Source of the DNA: Campanula takesimana
Lineage: Eukaryota; Streptophyta; Magnoliopsida; Asterales; Campanulaceae
Direction of reading: 5' to 3'
DNA: 64,000 nucleotides
Assembly (NCBI GenBank): GCA_026119855.1
Contig: JAOWBW010000147.1
Span: 496,001-560,000, forward strand
Shown: positions 21,519-33,243 of the stretch, piece after piece
How the letters are laid out: the number at the start of each line of letters is the position of its first letter
Numbering within the stretch: the first letter of the stretch is position 1
The notes under the pieces: model-generated
The model's database searches: none
Told to the model about the DNA's origin: nothing
What the model saw: only the letters and a program-made list of their open reading frames with translations
Made by a program: the position numbers and the translations under genes

Positions 21519-22847
21519 ATGACTAACAACACTTAATCAATTTCGCTGCGATAGATCCTTGAGAAGGATAAGCTCCAAGAGAATGGTACGAACTTTATGG
21601 ATTGGATCCGTAGCCTAAGAATTGTTCTTAGGTAAGAAGATAAGTTGTACATTCTCGATGGGCCTCTTCCTGCTGAACCAGACCATACTGCCCCTAGGGC
21701 AGAAAGAGACAATTACAAGAAACATCGTAATGATTCTAGAGATGTAAGTTGTCTCATGCTTGCTACTATGTGCTCAAAACTCCAACAAAGTTTGGAACAT
21801 TTGGAAGCCTATGAGATAGGCGTGGAGTTAAGAGCCATGTTTCAAGAGCAAGCTAGGCAAGAGAGGTAAAAGACCATTGTTGCATTCACTTCTTGCAAAA
21901 TGAATGAAGGGAAACAAGTGAGTCCTCGCATGCTTAAAATGAAGGGCTATGTAGAGCATCTTGAGAAAATTGGCTATCCAATCCCATTGGAGTTAGCCAC
22001 GGATCTCATTCTTAATTCATTGCCTAAAAGTTATAATCAGTTTGTGATGAATTATAACATGCATGGAATGGATAAGAATATCTCCGAGTTGCATGGGATG
22101 CTTAAAACTGCGGAGATGAAGATTGTGGAGAAAGGTTCTCCTGTGCTCTTGGTTCATGATGGGAAGAAGGCTGGTGCCAAAGGAAAGGGTAAGGCAAAAG
22201 TTGTCAAACCCAAGATAAGCAAGGCAAAGGTTGCCATGGCTTCTGAGGCAAAACCCGATTCACAAAAGGATGCAATTTGTTTCCATTGTCAAGAAATTGG
22301 TCATTGGAAACGTAATTGCAAGGCTTTCTTGGAAGAGCAAAAGAAGAAGAAGGGCAGCAAGGCTGCGTCGACTTCAGGTATCTATATGATAGATATTCTC
22401 TTTTCTACCACTGATTCTTGGGTATTGGATACCGGATGTGGTTCTCACATTTGTTTAAATGTGCAGGGACTAAAGAAAATGAGACTGCTTAAAGAGGGTG
22501 AAGTAGACCTACGCGTGGGGAATGGAGCAAGAGTTGCTGCATTAGCCGTAGGGACTTATGAAGTCACTTTACCTTCTGGATTAATTCTTGTTTTGAACAA
22601 TTGTTATTATGTTCCGGATTTAAGTAGAAATATTATTTCAATTTCTTGTTTGGATTATGAAGGTTTTAAGTTTCTTATTGAGAATAAAAAATTTTCTATT
22701 TATTTAAATGATGTGATTTATGGTATTGCAAATTCATTTAATGGCCTTTATATCTTGGATGTCAAGAATGAAAATAATGAAAATGTCTATCATATAAATA
22801 AGAAATCTAAACCTAATGATGTAAATCATTCTTATTTGTGGCATTGC
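21519..22847 (+). pseudogene. gag: K1 gag and protease region
   Basis: The frame begins at ATG 21519 (MTNNT) and is broken by stops at 21534, 21552, 21633 and 21867-21869. Visible parts, in order: copia Gag helical domain (LILNSLPKSYNQFVMN and MHGMDKNISELHGMLKTAE), a basic linker, a CCHC zinc knuckle (CFHCQEIGHWKRNC, about 22278-22319), the protease active site WVLDTGCGSH (about 22420) and the start of the pre-integrase domain. The open stretch 21900-22847 is cut at the pre-integrase zinc motif by the solo LTR. In an intact element this would give the capsid, RNA-binding nucleocapsid and the aspartic protease. A second copia copy, K2, is similar. Confidence 0.85.
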
Positions 22848-25558
22848 TGTCACGACCCGAAAACTAGGCTCTATTTTATTAGTGATAAATAATAATTATT
22901 TATTTATTTGCTTAATTATTTATTTAAATTATTATTTATTTAAATATTTTGTGTGCATTTTATGTTCATCATAATTATGCTTAGCATTTTATTTGAGTCA
23001 TTCGGGTTAGTGTAATATTGTTGGGTCTTAATAGTTAGTAGGGAGTGTAAGTAATTGTGTGTAGTGTAGAGGAGGGGCCTGAGTGTAAGTTTTGGAAATA
23101 ATTCCCCTACTCCCTCTCTTCTCCCTCACCTCCCTACTCTTTCACCCTCACTCTTTCATTTCTCTCTCCCAGCTTTCTCCCTCTCCATTTGTCAAGAAAA
23201 GAGTAAGTTTTGTTTCTCTCTTCTCTCTTCTCTTTTCATTTTCTTCATCTTCCTCTCATTATCTCTCATTTCTCATAACTTGAATCTTGTTTAGATCGTC
23301 GATAGGATCGCGTAGAGTCAAAAATATTTGAAATCCTTCAACTTTGAGAAAATCCGGGTAAGTTGCTTTTCCCCCATTAATATGCTAAATTGTTCATATC
23401 ATGCTTATATAATGCTTTAGTTGTTATATTTGAAGTTTGATTGAGTTTGGAATTTATTTGGAATTTATTTGGATTTTTGGTTAAAAATGGTGATTATATG
23501 AAGATTGGGATTTAAACCTTGATTTGGGTTTCTAGATGTGTTATTTTGGTTCTATTCAAGTTTATAAGATGTTTTGGTTCATTGTTATGCTTATTGGAAG
23601 TCTTGATTTCGAGTATTTGAGAAATGGTAAGAATTTTGGGTTGTTTGGGTGCCATTTTCGGGTATGTATGAACCCAGGAAGAAATCTGGGCATTGTTCTT
23701 CTGGCACGGTCGTGCCCCTTTATTTGGCACGGTCGTGCCAATATTCACTTGCCTCTCGTCTTGTTTGGCACGGTCGTGCCACTTTCTTAGGCACGGTCGT
23801 GCCAAGCTGGGACTCTGATATATTCTTCCCTTTTCTTCTGAAACTGTTTCCTCCATAACTTTCTCATCCGGACTCCGTTTTAGGCGTGTAAACTATCATT
23901 TCGAAGATCTCTTAGAGTACTACAAGATAGTATAGGTTTTTAAGTTAAGTTATAAGTTTTATACTTCGGGATTTTATTGGGTGTTTGGGCATCTTATGAT
24001 GTGTTCGTGGTTGTTCCAATCGAATTGATTTTCGAGTAAGACTTGGTTTAGGTTTTAGGCGATGTCCCATAGTACCTAGGGGGTTGTTATTTAACACTAA
24101 ATTTTAGGGTTTAGTCCAGTCGTGATCATGTTCTAATAAGGGTAACCTTTTGGATTCGTTTGGGTACTTGCGGTTTGATTAACCTTAAGGTGTATTCATT
24201 CTAATTTCCTACTTTGGAATTCCAGGTGTGATGAGATGGTTGAGTTCATTGTCCTAGTATATCTTTATGAGTAAATGTTTAGGGTCATTTTGGTAATAGT
24301 CATTGTGCCATTGATGAGTGACCGTTCAGGTTGTGCTCTTTACGATTAACTTGTGGGTACCATATTTAGGATGTATTTGGTACGTGCCTTATCTTTGAAT
24401 CATTATGTTTTAAAGGTCAATGTTGTTGGACTCTTTTATGAGAAACTCCTTGTACTATTGTTGTTGAACTCTTCTTGAGTAATCGTTTGCATCTTTATGG
24501 TGATTTAATTGGTGTGGTTCCCTACTTTGGAACCTTAAGTTGTTTATTCATGCTAAAATATTATTACTTAGCATTTAATTAGAAGCCCAGCTGGCATATT
24601 TGTTACATCGGGCGATTGGAAAGATTATAATGGCAAAGCCAAGTCCATTATAATGTTGACCATTGTTTTGCCCTTACTATACCCTTTTCCAGATTGGCCT
24701 TGGAAAATTCAAGTTAGCATTCCTCTGTGAATGTATCTAGCTAACGGGCATGACTTTGTGTTATGGTCCTTGTCCTTTGTGACACTTTTATGGTTATTGG
24801 TTCCGGTACCGGGGTTTTCTCTTTGAGCTTTCATGCTGCTATGAAGATGTTGATTGTTGATTATTGAAGCTGCGCAGCGACCTTTATTTGGTTCTTTCAG
24901 TTGGGTGAAACCTTGGCTATGTATCCATTTATGAGTGTTTATTTCAGCTTTATGTGTTGCATGATGAGCTGGTCGTTATTTCCAACCGGTATGGGATGGT
25001 TGGCGATATGGAGCCTCTCATTTGTTGTTATATGTTTATTTATATGATTGGTTATTGGATGTTACTGTTCGACAGCATGTCACTTATTATTCCGCTGCTA
25101 TCTATCTTATGTTAATTGCTATCGGTCATCGCATATTAGCATGTCATGTAGTTGCATTAGTAACTTACTGAGATTTTATCTCACCCCGTTTATTTCCATC
25201 TTTGTTTTTCCTTAAACCCCCCCCCTCCTGGAGGAAAAGGATTAGGATTCGCGGATCGAGGAGGACGTCGAGAGGATTGAGATTTTGGGGCAGGTTGTTA
25301 TGGATCGGTTTACATTATTTAAATGTATAACCTTTTGGGGATAGTGTCACCATTATTGACGTCATTAAGAATTGTATATTTTATCCTTTTGGGCATAAGC
25401 TGTGGAGCTTATGTTAGATGTACTTTGTTGATTTAAACTTGGATTTGTAAAACCTTGTGTTATCATCTTTTGGTTCAAAATGGAATTTTTTTTAGAGTTT
25501 TGGTTTTAAGTCGACGTCCAGCTCGCGGTCTCGGGCCGCGGGGTCCGGGGTCGCGACA
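22848..25558 (+). repeat. Solo chromovirus-type LTR inside K1
   Basis: 2711 bp, starting TGTCACGACCCG and ending GGGGTCGCGACA, with TSD ATTGC at 22843-22847 and 25559-25563. No internal region is present, so it is a product of LTR-LTR recombination. It is related to the A, B and D LTRs by its ends and by shared blocks ('tagatcgtcgataggatcgc', 'gggtaagttgcttttcccc', 'ccggtaccggggttttc'). It carries four copies of GGCACGGTCGTGCC at about 23703-23808. Confidence 0.95.
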
Positions 25559-28164
25559 ATTGCCGTCTTGGTCATATTAATGAGAAGCGTATCTCAAAAC
25601 TCCATGGGGACGGCCTTTTGGGTTCATGTGACCTCGAGTCATATGATACTTACGAGTCGTGTCTTCTTGGAAAAATGACTAAGACACCTTTTACCAAGCT
25701 AGGTGAAAGGGCAAGCGACTTATTGGGGTTGATACATTCCGATGTATGCAGACCAATAAGTAGCAATGCTAGGGGAGGATTTCAATACTTCATAACCTTC
25801 ACACATGATTATAGTAGATTTGGGTATGTTTACCTAATGAAACATAAAAGTGAAGCATTTGAGATATTTAGAATATTTCAAAATGAAGTAGAAAAATAAC
25901 TTGGCAAAAGTATTAAGACACTTCGATCAGATCGAGGTGGAGAATACTTGAGTCATGAATTTGATGATCATCTAAAGAATTGTGGAATAGTTTCACAATT
26001 TACTCCACCCGGAACACCACAATGGAATGGTGTGTCCGAGAGGAGAAATCGGACTTTGTTAGACATGGTTCGATCAATGATGAGTCAAGTTGATCTTCCA
26101 ATATCCTTTTGGGGTTACGCTCTAGAAACCGCTGCTTTCACACTAAATCAAGTTCCAACTAAATCGGTACCAAAGACTCCATATGAGATGTGGAGCGGAA
26201 AGAAACCTAGTTTGTCTTTCATGAGGATTTGGGGTTGCGAAGCTTTTGTCAAAAGACTTGTCTCCGACAAACTAGCACACAAATCTGATAAATGTATATT
26301 CGTGGGATATCCTAAGGAAACTAAAGGATATTACTTTTACAACAGAGAGGACAACAAAGTGTTTGTTGCCCGAACTGGTGTCTTTCTAGAGAAACAGTTT
26401 CTCTCCAAAGAAATCAATGGGTGTAAAATAAATCTTGAAGAAATTCGAGACCCAAAAAATAACATTGAACCAATAGTGGAACAAGAACAAGAACCACAAG
26501 GAGTTGTGGAAACTGTTCAAAATACACAAGTAACTCGCAGATCTAGTAGGTTACGATCCGAGCCCGAGAGATATGGATTTCTTGTAACGGATAGTAATGA
26601 GGTGGAAATCATTGAGAATGATGAACCGACAACCTATCAAGAGGCGATGTCTTCTCCTGATTCGGATAAGTGGCTTGGAGCCATGGAATCCGAATTGCAA
26701 TCCATGCAAGACAATCAAGTTTGGAATTTGATTGATGCACCCGAAGGTGTAAAAACCATAGGATGCAAATGGGTCTTCAAGAAGAAGACTGACATGGATG
26801 GGAAGGTGCATACTTACAAAGCTAGACTTGTAGCAAAAGGTTATAGGCAAGTTCATGGTATTGACTATGATGAAACCTTTTCACCCGTAGCAATGATCAA
26901 GTCTAAAAGAATTTTGCTTGCCATTGCCGCATATCATGACTATGAAATATGGAAAATGGATGTCAAAACCGCTTTTCTAAATGGAAAACTACAAGAGGAT
27001 GTGTATATGACACAACCAGAAGGTTTTGAACAGAATTCTAACGTATGCAAATTGCAGAAATCCATTTATGGATTGAAGCAAGCTCTAGGAGTTGGAATCT
27101 CCGTTTTGATGAATCGGTCAAATAGTTTGGTTTCATCAAGAACGAAGATGAGCCTTGTGTATACAAAAAGATTAGTGGGAGCATAGTGCTATTTCTGATT
27201 TTATATGTGGATGACATATTACTCATTGGAAACGACATTCCTACACTTCAGTCCGTAAAGACATGGTTGGGAAAGTGTTTCGCAATGAAAGATATGGGTG
27301 AAGCCGCATATATACTTTGCATTAAGATCTATAGAGATAGATCAAGGATGCTACTTGGTTTAAGCCAAAGTACATACATTGACAATGTCATTAAAAAATT
27401 CCGTATGGAAAATTCTAAAAGAGGTACCTTGCCAGTGTTACATGGAGTTTCTCTAAGCAAGACTCAATGTCCTAAGACAAAAGATGAGCGTGAGAAAATG
27501 AATGATGTTCCATATGCTTCGGCAATTGGTTCCATCATGTATGCCATGATCTGTACTAGGCCGGATGTATCTTATGCTTTGAGCATGACAAGTAGATACC
27601 AATCCGACCCCGGAGAGAATCACTGGGTGGCTGTAAAAGTGAATCTTAAGTACTTGAGAAGGACTAAAGACTCGTTTTTAGTCGATGGAGGAATGGAAGA
27701 TGATCTCGTTGTAAATGCTTACACGGATGCAAGCTTCCAAACCGACAGAGATGACAGTCGATCGCAATCAGGTTTTGTGTTTATGTTAAATGGTGGAGCT
27801 GTAAGCTGGAAGAGTTCCAAGCAGAGTAAAACCGGTGATTCTACAACGGAAGCTGAGTATATTGCTGCATCGGATGCTGCAAAGGAAGCTGTTTGGATTA
27901 AGAAGTTCATCACTGAACTTGAAGTGGTTCCTAGTATTGCTAATCCAATAGATCTTTATTGTGACAATAATGGTGCTATTGCTCAAGCAAAGCAACCAAG
28001 GGCACATCAAAAATCCAAACACATACTTAGGCGTTACCATGTCATTCGAGAAATCATTGACAGAGGTGACGTGAATATATGAAAAGTACCTACTGATGAC
28101 ATTGTCGTGGACCCGCTAACAAAGAGACTTCCACAAGCTAAACATGAAGGTCATGTTAGGTCTA
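25559..28164 (+). pseudogene. pol: K1 integrase, reverse transcriptase and RNase H region
   Basis: Continues K1 coding after the solo LTR. Seen in order: the end of the pre-integrase zinc motif (ESCLLGKMTKTPF), integrase core (LIHSDVC; RSDRGGEYLS; PQWNGVSERRNR), RT (VFKKKTDMDGKVHTYKARLV; MDVKTAFLNGKLQEDVYM; LYVDDILLIGND near 27204 with the catalytic DD) and RNase H (YTDASFQTD; STTEAEYIA; LYCDNNGAIAQ). Lesions: stop at 25897-25899, a 1-bp deletion near 27091 in RT that shifts frame, and a stop at 28081-28083. The sequence ends abruptly at KHEGHVRSM where K2 begins. An intact protein would copy the RNA and integrate the cDNA; this one cannot. Confidence 0.9.
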
Positions 28165-28166
28165 TG

Positions 28167-28720
28167 TGTTGGGTTTCGTGCAATCATGCACAGCGGAAGA
28201 TAGACATGACTGAAACCCAATAGCCTAGATCCGCTATGAACAATAATTCATAATAACAAGATGAAAGAAACTAACCCTTGTAGATCGTTATGTAAAACTT
28301 GGATTAAGCGTTAAGACAAACGCCCTCTACCGGTGATCCACACAACGAACAGATTTCAAGAACGCCTTCTTGAACTTGACTGCTAGGTCTTCGGATTGAT
28401 CAACGATGTTGAAGAACGATTCTTCAAAGCTCCTAACTATTATTGTGACTTGATAATTGAGATTAATCAATCACAATAACCCAAGAATATAATGTGTGAT
28501 TTCTTTCTCTAAGAAAGACTTTGGAATTGATCAAATCAACTACTAGGGAACAATTACCTTCAGTCTGTATTTATATTCAAAGGGTTTCAGAAACCCTTTA
28601 GGACTTAGGTTTTCTTGTTCAACAAGAGTTTTCCTAAAAACTAATTCTGTCGGGCAAAACCATCCGTACGGATGTTTCTGGAAGCATCCAGATTCATCCG
28701 TATGGATCCTTTAGGAAGGA
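28167..28720 (-). repeat. K2 3' LTR, distal part
   Basis: Left edge TGTTGGGTTT, which is the inverted match of the other LTR edge (TGTTGGTGTT on the - strand at 38288). A TATA box (TATAAATA) lies on the - strand at 28568-28575. A perfect palindrome CATCCGTACGGATG (about 28665-28678) and a near copy CATCCGTATGGATCC (about 28696-28710) lie close to the T3 insertion. Confidence 0.75.
28568..28575 (-). promoter_or_regulatory. TATA box of the K2 LTR
   Basis: TATAAATA on the - strand, inside the K2 LTR, upstream of the palindrome-free leader portion. Confidence 0.45.
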
Positions 28721-28725
28721 CCCGT

Positions 28726-29955
28726 TGTAGATACCCCGGGAGAGCCCACGGCTTGGCTAGAGCGGTGGAAGGATCCTAGGATGTCTAATTGATTTTATTT
28801 TGTAGAGTCGCCACCTATGTTTTTAAAGGAACATAAGAAAAACCTAGAAATAGCCTATTTTTTAATGTTACGAAACCAAAGATTCGGGAAGAGAAGAGTT
28901 CGGGGGTTAGGTGATGGAGTGGGAAGTACTTAAACACCCATTCCGCCCCGCTTACGCGGGTCTTGCTACAATTGGTGTTCTAATGCTAAAAAGTCCTTCT
29001 ATTTATTAATCTGAAAATGTGCTAACGATTACAAGGGAAAGAAAAGGGAAATAAAAAGAGAATTGTTTTATTTATTGATTTATGCTAAGAATTATATGTT
29101 GAATTATTGCTAAATCATTACATTAAGAAATGATCAATGATTGAAATAGAGATAGGAATGTTGGGATGTAACCTTGGCCAAACTTCAATAGTGAAGTGGC
29201 CTTTTGGTTGTATCCCTTTTTATGGAGATTGCATACTCATTAGAGAAGTGAGAGATGAAGAAAACAAGTAAAGAGTTTTGACAAAGAGAATTAAAATAGT
29301 TTAGAAGGAGAAAGTGAGAGTTGTACCTTGTGCTTGAATGGGGAAGAACCAAATTGTCTATAGTGACCACCCCTTGAAAATGGATTTTATGTGTTTTAAA
29401 TTGTTTTTGATTCAAGAATTCCTCTTCCTTTTCCATGGTGGAATGAAGAGGTATTTATAGGTGTTAGGGAAGTGTTTGTGGTCACAAAGATGGCCCTTCC
29501 CCGGATCAAGCAAAGACATAATGGCTTTGGGGGTTACAAATCAGAAGAGGAGGGAAATTTGGCAAAATCTGGGATCCTGGAGGTGGGAAACGCGCACGTC
29601 CCACCCCCCTATGGGAGGCGCGCTCGTCCCAAAAAGAAGTCCAAAGGCGCGCTCGTCCCACCTTCAGGAAATCCATATTTTAGCCCAAAAGTTAACCCCG
29701 TTATGCAGTTAAGTCCTAAAACTAACGAGATCAGTTAGAAACTTAACGAACACCACGAAAGTCAACAAAAACAAAGTAAACAAAGACTCAAGGTTGACTT
29801 TGTCACTTAGTCAAATCCAATACTAACGGAGTAAGTCAAGAACTTAACGGAAAGTAACAAAAGTTAACGGAAAGTAACAAAACATAACAGAAGAGAGGAA
29901 GATAGAGAATGTGTATGCAATCGGGACATGAGAGGTCCAAGGCGGGGTGTCTACA
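28726..29955 (-). repeat. T3 3' LTR
   Basis: 1230 bp; on the - strand TGTAGACACC...GGTATCTACA. TATA box at 29452-29459 (- strand). GC-rich patch at 29586-29662 with GGCGCGCTCGTCCCA twice and CGCGCACGTCCCACC. PBS-like TGGCGACTC at 28805-28813 (- strand). Confidence 0.92.
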
Positions 29956-29966
29956 GAGCCCCTCGG
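29956..29966 (-). other. T3 polypurine tract
   Basis: On the - strand CCGAGGGGCTC directly before the 3' LTR. Confidence 0.8.
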
Positions 29967-30139
29967 TGATGTGGATTGCAAAGAAAAACGCGTCGACGAA
30001 TGTAAAAAACACCCGCCGAGGACATCGACAAAGAAAAAAGGAAGAAAAGAAAACAAAGACTCGATAAAAGTAGGAATTTGAAATTTCGATAGATAGGGGT
30101 GCGCTCCCTGCATGAGCGAATTTTGCTGGAGTGTTGTAT

Positions 30140-30685
30140 TGGAGCTCATGGGATCTTGTCTCGATATGGACCGAGTTGTTGAGTTGGGGCTCATGGGAGC
30201 TTGTCTCGATATGGACCGAGTTGCCGACTTGGAGCTCATGGGAGCTTGTCTCGATATGTACCGAGTTGCCGACTTGGAGCTCATGGGAGCTTGTCTCGAT
30301 ATGGACCGAGTTGCCGACTTGGAGCTCATGGGAGCTTGTCTTGATATGGACCGAGTTGCTGACTTGGAGCTCATGGGAGCTTGTCTCGATATGGACCGAG
30401 TTGCCGACTTGGAGCTCATGGGAGCTTGTCTCGATATGGACCAAGTTGCCGACTTGGAGCTCATGGGAGCTTGTCTCGATACGGACCGAGTTTCCGACTT
30501 GGAGCTCATGGGAGCTTGTCTCGATACGGACTGAGTTGCCGACTTGGAGCTCATGGGAGCTTGTCTCGATATGGACCGAGTTGCCGACTTGGAGCTCATG
30601 GGAGCTTGTCTCGATATGGACCGAGTTGCCGACTTAGAGCTCATGGGAGCTTGTCTCGATATGGACCGAGTTGCTGACTTGGAGC
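30140..30685 (-). repeat. T3 3'-region tandem array (12 units of 45 bp)
   Basis: Twelve near-identical 45-bp units, on the + strand beginning GAGCTCATGGGAGCTTG and ending GAGTTGCCGACTTG, with one unit per 45 bp from about 30142. Because 45 is a multiple of three, several frames stay open, including a 354-codon sense frame (29844-30908) with the 15-residue repeat SRQAPMSSKSATRSI. I regard this as a by-product of the repeat. Confidence 0.95.
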
Positions 30686-32925
30686 CGCATCTGCTTATGT
30701 TGTTGACTTTGTGGGGTGTGGGCACGGTTGACCACTTTCTGGTGGGGATTAAGTGCCTTGAGTAGCGGATGCTGTTGACTTCGTGGTGGTATCTGTTATG
30801 TGTGTGCTTGACAGGTATATGTGTTCTTGAAAGAAGATGCATGAAGTGTGAAATGAAGAGAGAGAAATTGTGCTCGTGGTGTGATGGGATTTTGGAACAC
30901 CCTTGCAATGAGAGAGAAGTAAGAATGTAGAGAGTGATCTTGTGTGCGGTGTGATTTTGAGGAAAGCATTGGATGTATTCATACCTTCACTTACCATTGC
31001 CGCTTGAGTGGAGATGGATTTCTGATGTCCGCGGAGGATGCTTTGATGGAGAATGTCCATTCTTTGGATGTTGATGAGAGAACGCTCTTGATGATAGGTT
31101 GGCGAGATGGTACTCTGGATGATGGGTTGGTCATGCCAAAGGCTGCCTACGTATCCCTTGAAGGGAATCAGACCAGCATAGTTCAAGGAGGATGGAGAAC
31201 TCTGGGGAAGAAGCTATGGAGCAAGGCAAAGTAAAGCACATACTTTTGCACATAGAAGGAGAAAAAGATTTTTTTTTTTTTTAGTTCGTGGGTGAACCAT
31301 TTTAACCATTGTGTGATTGTGAAGCCAATCCAAGATCAAGTCGTGTTCAATCGAAGTCCGGATTGCCTTGTTGAATTCTGTCGTTGTTGCTGTGGTGTCC
31401 AACGAAATGGATGTCTAGCCCCAAGAGTTTTGTCGATTATGGGGCTCCAAGAGGCATTTGATTCCGAGATAAGGGGTTGCTGATTGTAAAGCTCCTAGAA
31501 TGCCTTTGATTCCAAACTTTGAGTGGCTTGCATAGCCCCAAGATAAATCAGTTCTCGGCCCATTCAAATAAATCGCCTTTTGCTGTTGGCGTGAGCAAAT
31601 CCCAAGAGTAGATTATTGATACCAAGCCTCGAGAGATTGCAAAGCCCCAAACGTCATGGGCTTCTTGTTTGCGATCTTCAAGACGGTGGAGTGTGAAGAC
31701 CTTTCGATGTAAATCCCCAAATTATCTTGTGATTGGTTCGGCATTGAGAGCGGATGTACCGTTTGGTAGAATTTTTGATAGAGATCTCCTTCTTGCTCTT
31801 ACTGGGGAGATGAATGGCCTCATTGTGGTCGATACCCTAATGGCTGAGGGCTTATGTCAAAAGATGTAGTAATGTCTTGCGGTGCCGTCGAAGTCGCGGA
31901 GGATAAGGTCTTGGTGTGATAAAGTCCCAAATGAGTATGCTTGCTTGACTCTTCTTGAGTTGAACTAATGACGGATCTTCGGATGCAACTAGTGCTGTGG
32001 CCCAACTTTATCTGAGCTGCACCTTGTGCTTTTGAACTTGGAGAAGGGGGTGCTGAATTGCAGAAACATTGGGATTGGCCGTGGCATTTCCCGCTTTAAC
32101 CCTATTTTGATTAGAGTTTAGCATATTGAATCTTTTTCCTTTTCTCTAAGACTTCCTTCAAAATCTCGCTGTGAGTTCTAACAAAAATCATCAACTTTAT
32201 TCAAAACATCGGAGTCTTCATTTAAAACCAAGAGGCCTTTGACTTGAAGTGTTGAGAGACCCTTTGAAGCTTGATCCCTTTCATGGAGACTACTCCCAAA
32301 TTGCGTTGCTCGAGTATTGTTGCCCAAAAGACTGTCGGTCGCGAAGCCCCAATATTTCCCTTTGCTCGGATTACTGTAATGCCGTAGCCCAAAAGATTGT
32401 AGATTGCGAAGCCCCTTGAGACCTTCGGTGCCGAATTGAGGAAGCTTCCAATGTTGCACATGACTCGGCTGGGGATATTGCTGGGGAGTTAATTGCTCTT
32501 TGTCGAGGGAGCCTTTAAGACTTGACCGTAGCCCTTAGAGTGCCATCATTGATTGCGAGAAAGGTTCATCCTTGATTGGGGGAACGAGCACGGGCACACG
32601 CGACAAGAGGGATTTTTGACATCCCTTTTGGGAGACTTTGAGGATAGTCTCACACATCTTTCTCGAACATAGCCTCTAGGGCGTATTGATTGTCAAGTGA
32701 AGAAAAAGAAGTCCTTGTCCTTGAGTCACATAGCCCCTAGGGCATCACCATTTGTTGAGCAAAGCAAGAGTGACTCATCCTCGTGCGAGGGAACAAACAT
32801 GAGAGGACATGGCAAGAGCTACTCCATTTCTCGGGAGCCTTTCGGCGTACTTTAGAAGCACATACTTGAAGAAGCTTTGAAAATTGAGACACATGTCGTT
32901 GCTATTTGTTGCCCAAGCCAATTGA
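30686..32925 (-). other. T3 non-coding interior, 3' half
   Basis: Closely parallels T2 8000-10170. It has 'ggctgcctacgtatcc' at about 31140 and recurrent AGCCCC words. No supported gene. Confidence 0.5.
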
Positions 32926-33243
32926 CTAGCTAGGGATTATTTGTGCAACCTCGTGCCCTTTTATGATGGGCTCGTTCTCGGATGGGTCTTGGTTACCACG
33001 TGCCTTCTTTTCATGAACCCAAAAATGCACACTGCTGGAGAATGATGCCAATAACCCAAAACAACCTTTGATGGTGCCATATCTTGTCGAGCCTTTTGCA
33101 ATCCCAAAGTTGACTCGGTAGGGAATTGACTTGCTGAGGAGATCCAATGTAGAGCTCGTGCAGTTGTCTTCTTTAGAGGCCGGAGATCTCCATTTCTCTT
33201 TCCCTTCTCTCTCTCTCACTCTCTCATTTTTTTTATGACGCAC
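32926..33243 (-). CDS. Conserved small open frame, function unknown (T3 copy)
   Basis: A 105-codon frame whose first codon is GTG. The first 30 residues (RHKKNERVREREGKEKWR) are translated from a GA-rich low-complexity run and are probably not real. The remaining part, SSTLDLLSKSIPYRVNFGI ... GHEVAQIIPS, matches the T1 and T2 frames. The ATG of T1 is ACG here. No domain is recognised. Confidence 0.3.
   Translation of the reverse strand: MRHKKNERVREREGKEKWRSPASKEDNCTSSTLDLLSKSIPYRVNFGIAKGSTRYGTIKGCFGLLASFSSSVHFWVHEKKARGNQDPSENEPIIKGHEVAQIIPS

Larger units (their letters stand above)
20860..28166 (+). mobile_element. K1: decayed Ty1/copia element, split by a solo LTR and truncated by K2
   Basis: Gag, protease, integrase, RT and RNase H segments occur in copia order (integrase before RT) on the + strand. 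The 5' boundary is unclear because no LTR end or tRNA-type PBS is visible between 20860 and 21518. The 3' end is cut at 28166 by K2. The solo chromovirus LTR at 22848-25558 interrupts it. K1 is older than both insertions. Confidence 0.85.

Noticed and set aside
30112..30677. Several long + strand frames over the T3 array
   Set aside because: A 45-bp unit without stops opens many frames at once; they are antisense to T3 and have no other support.
30140..30685. CRISPR-like look of the regular 45-bp units
   Set aside because: Units are directly adjacent with no unique spacers, and the context is a plant retrotransposon.
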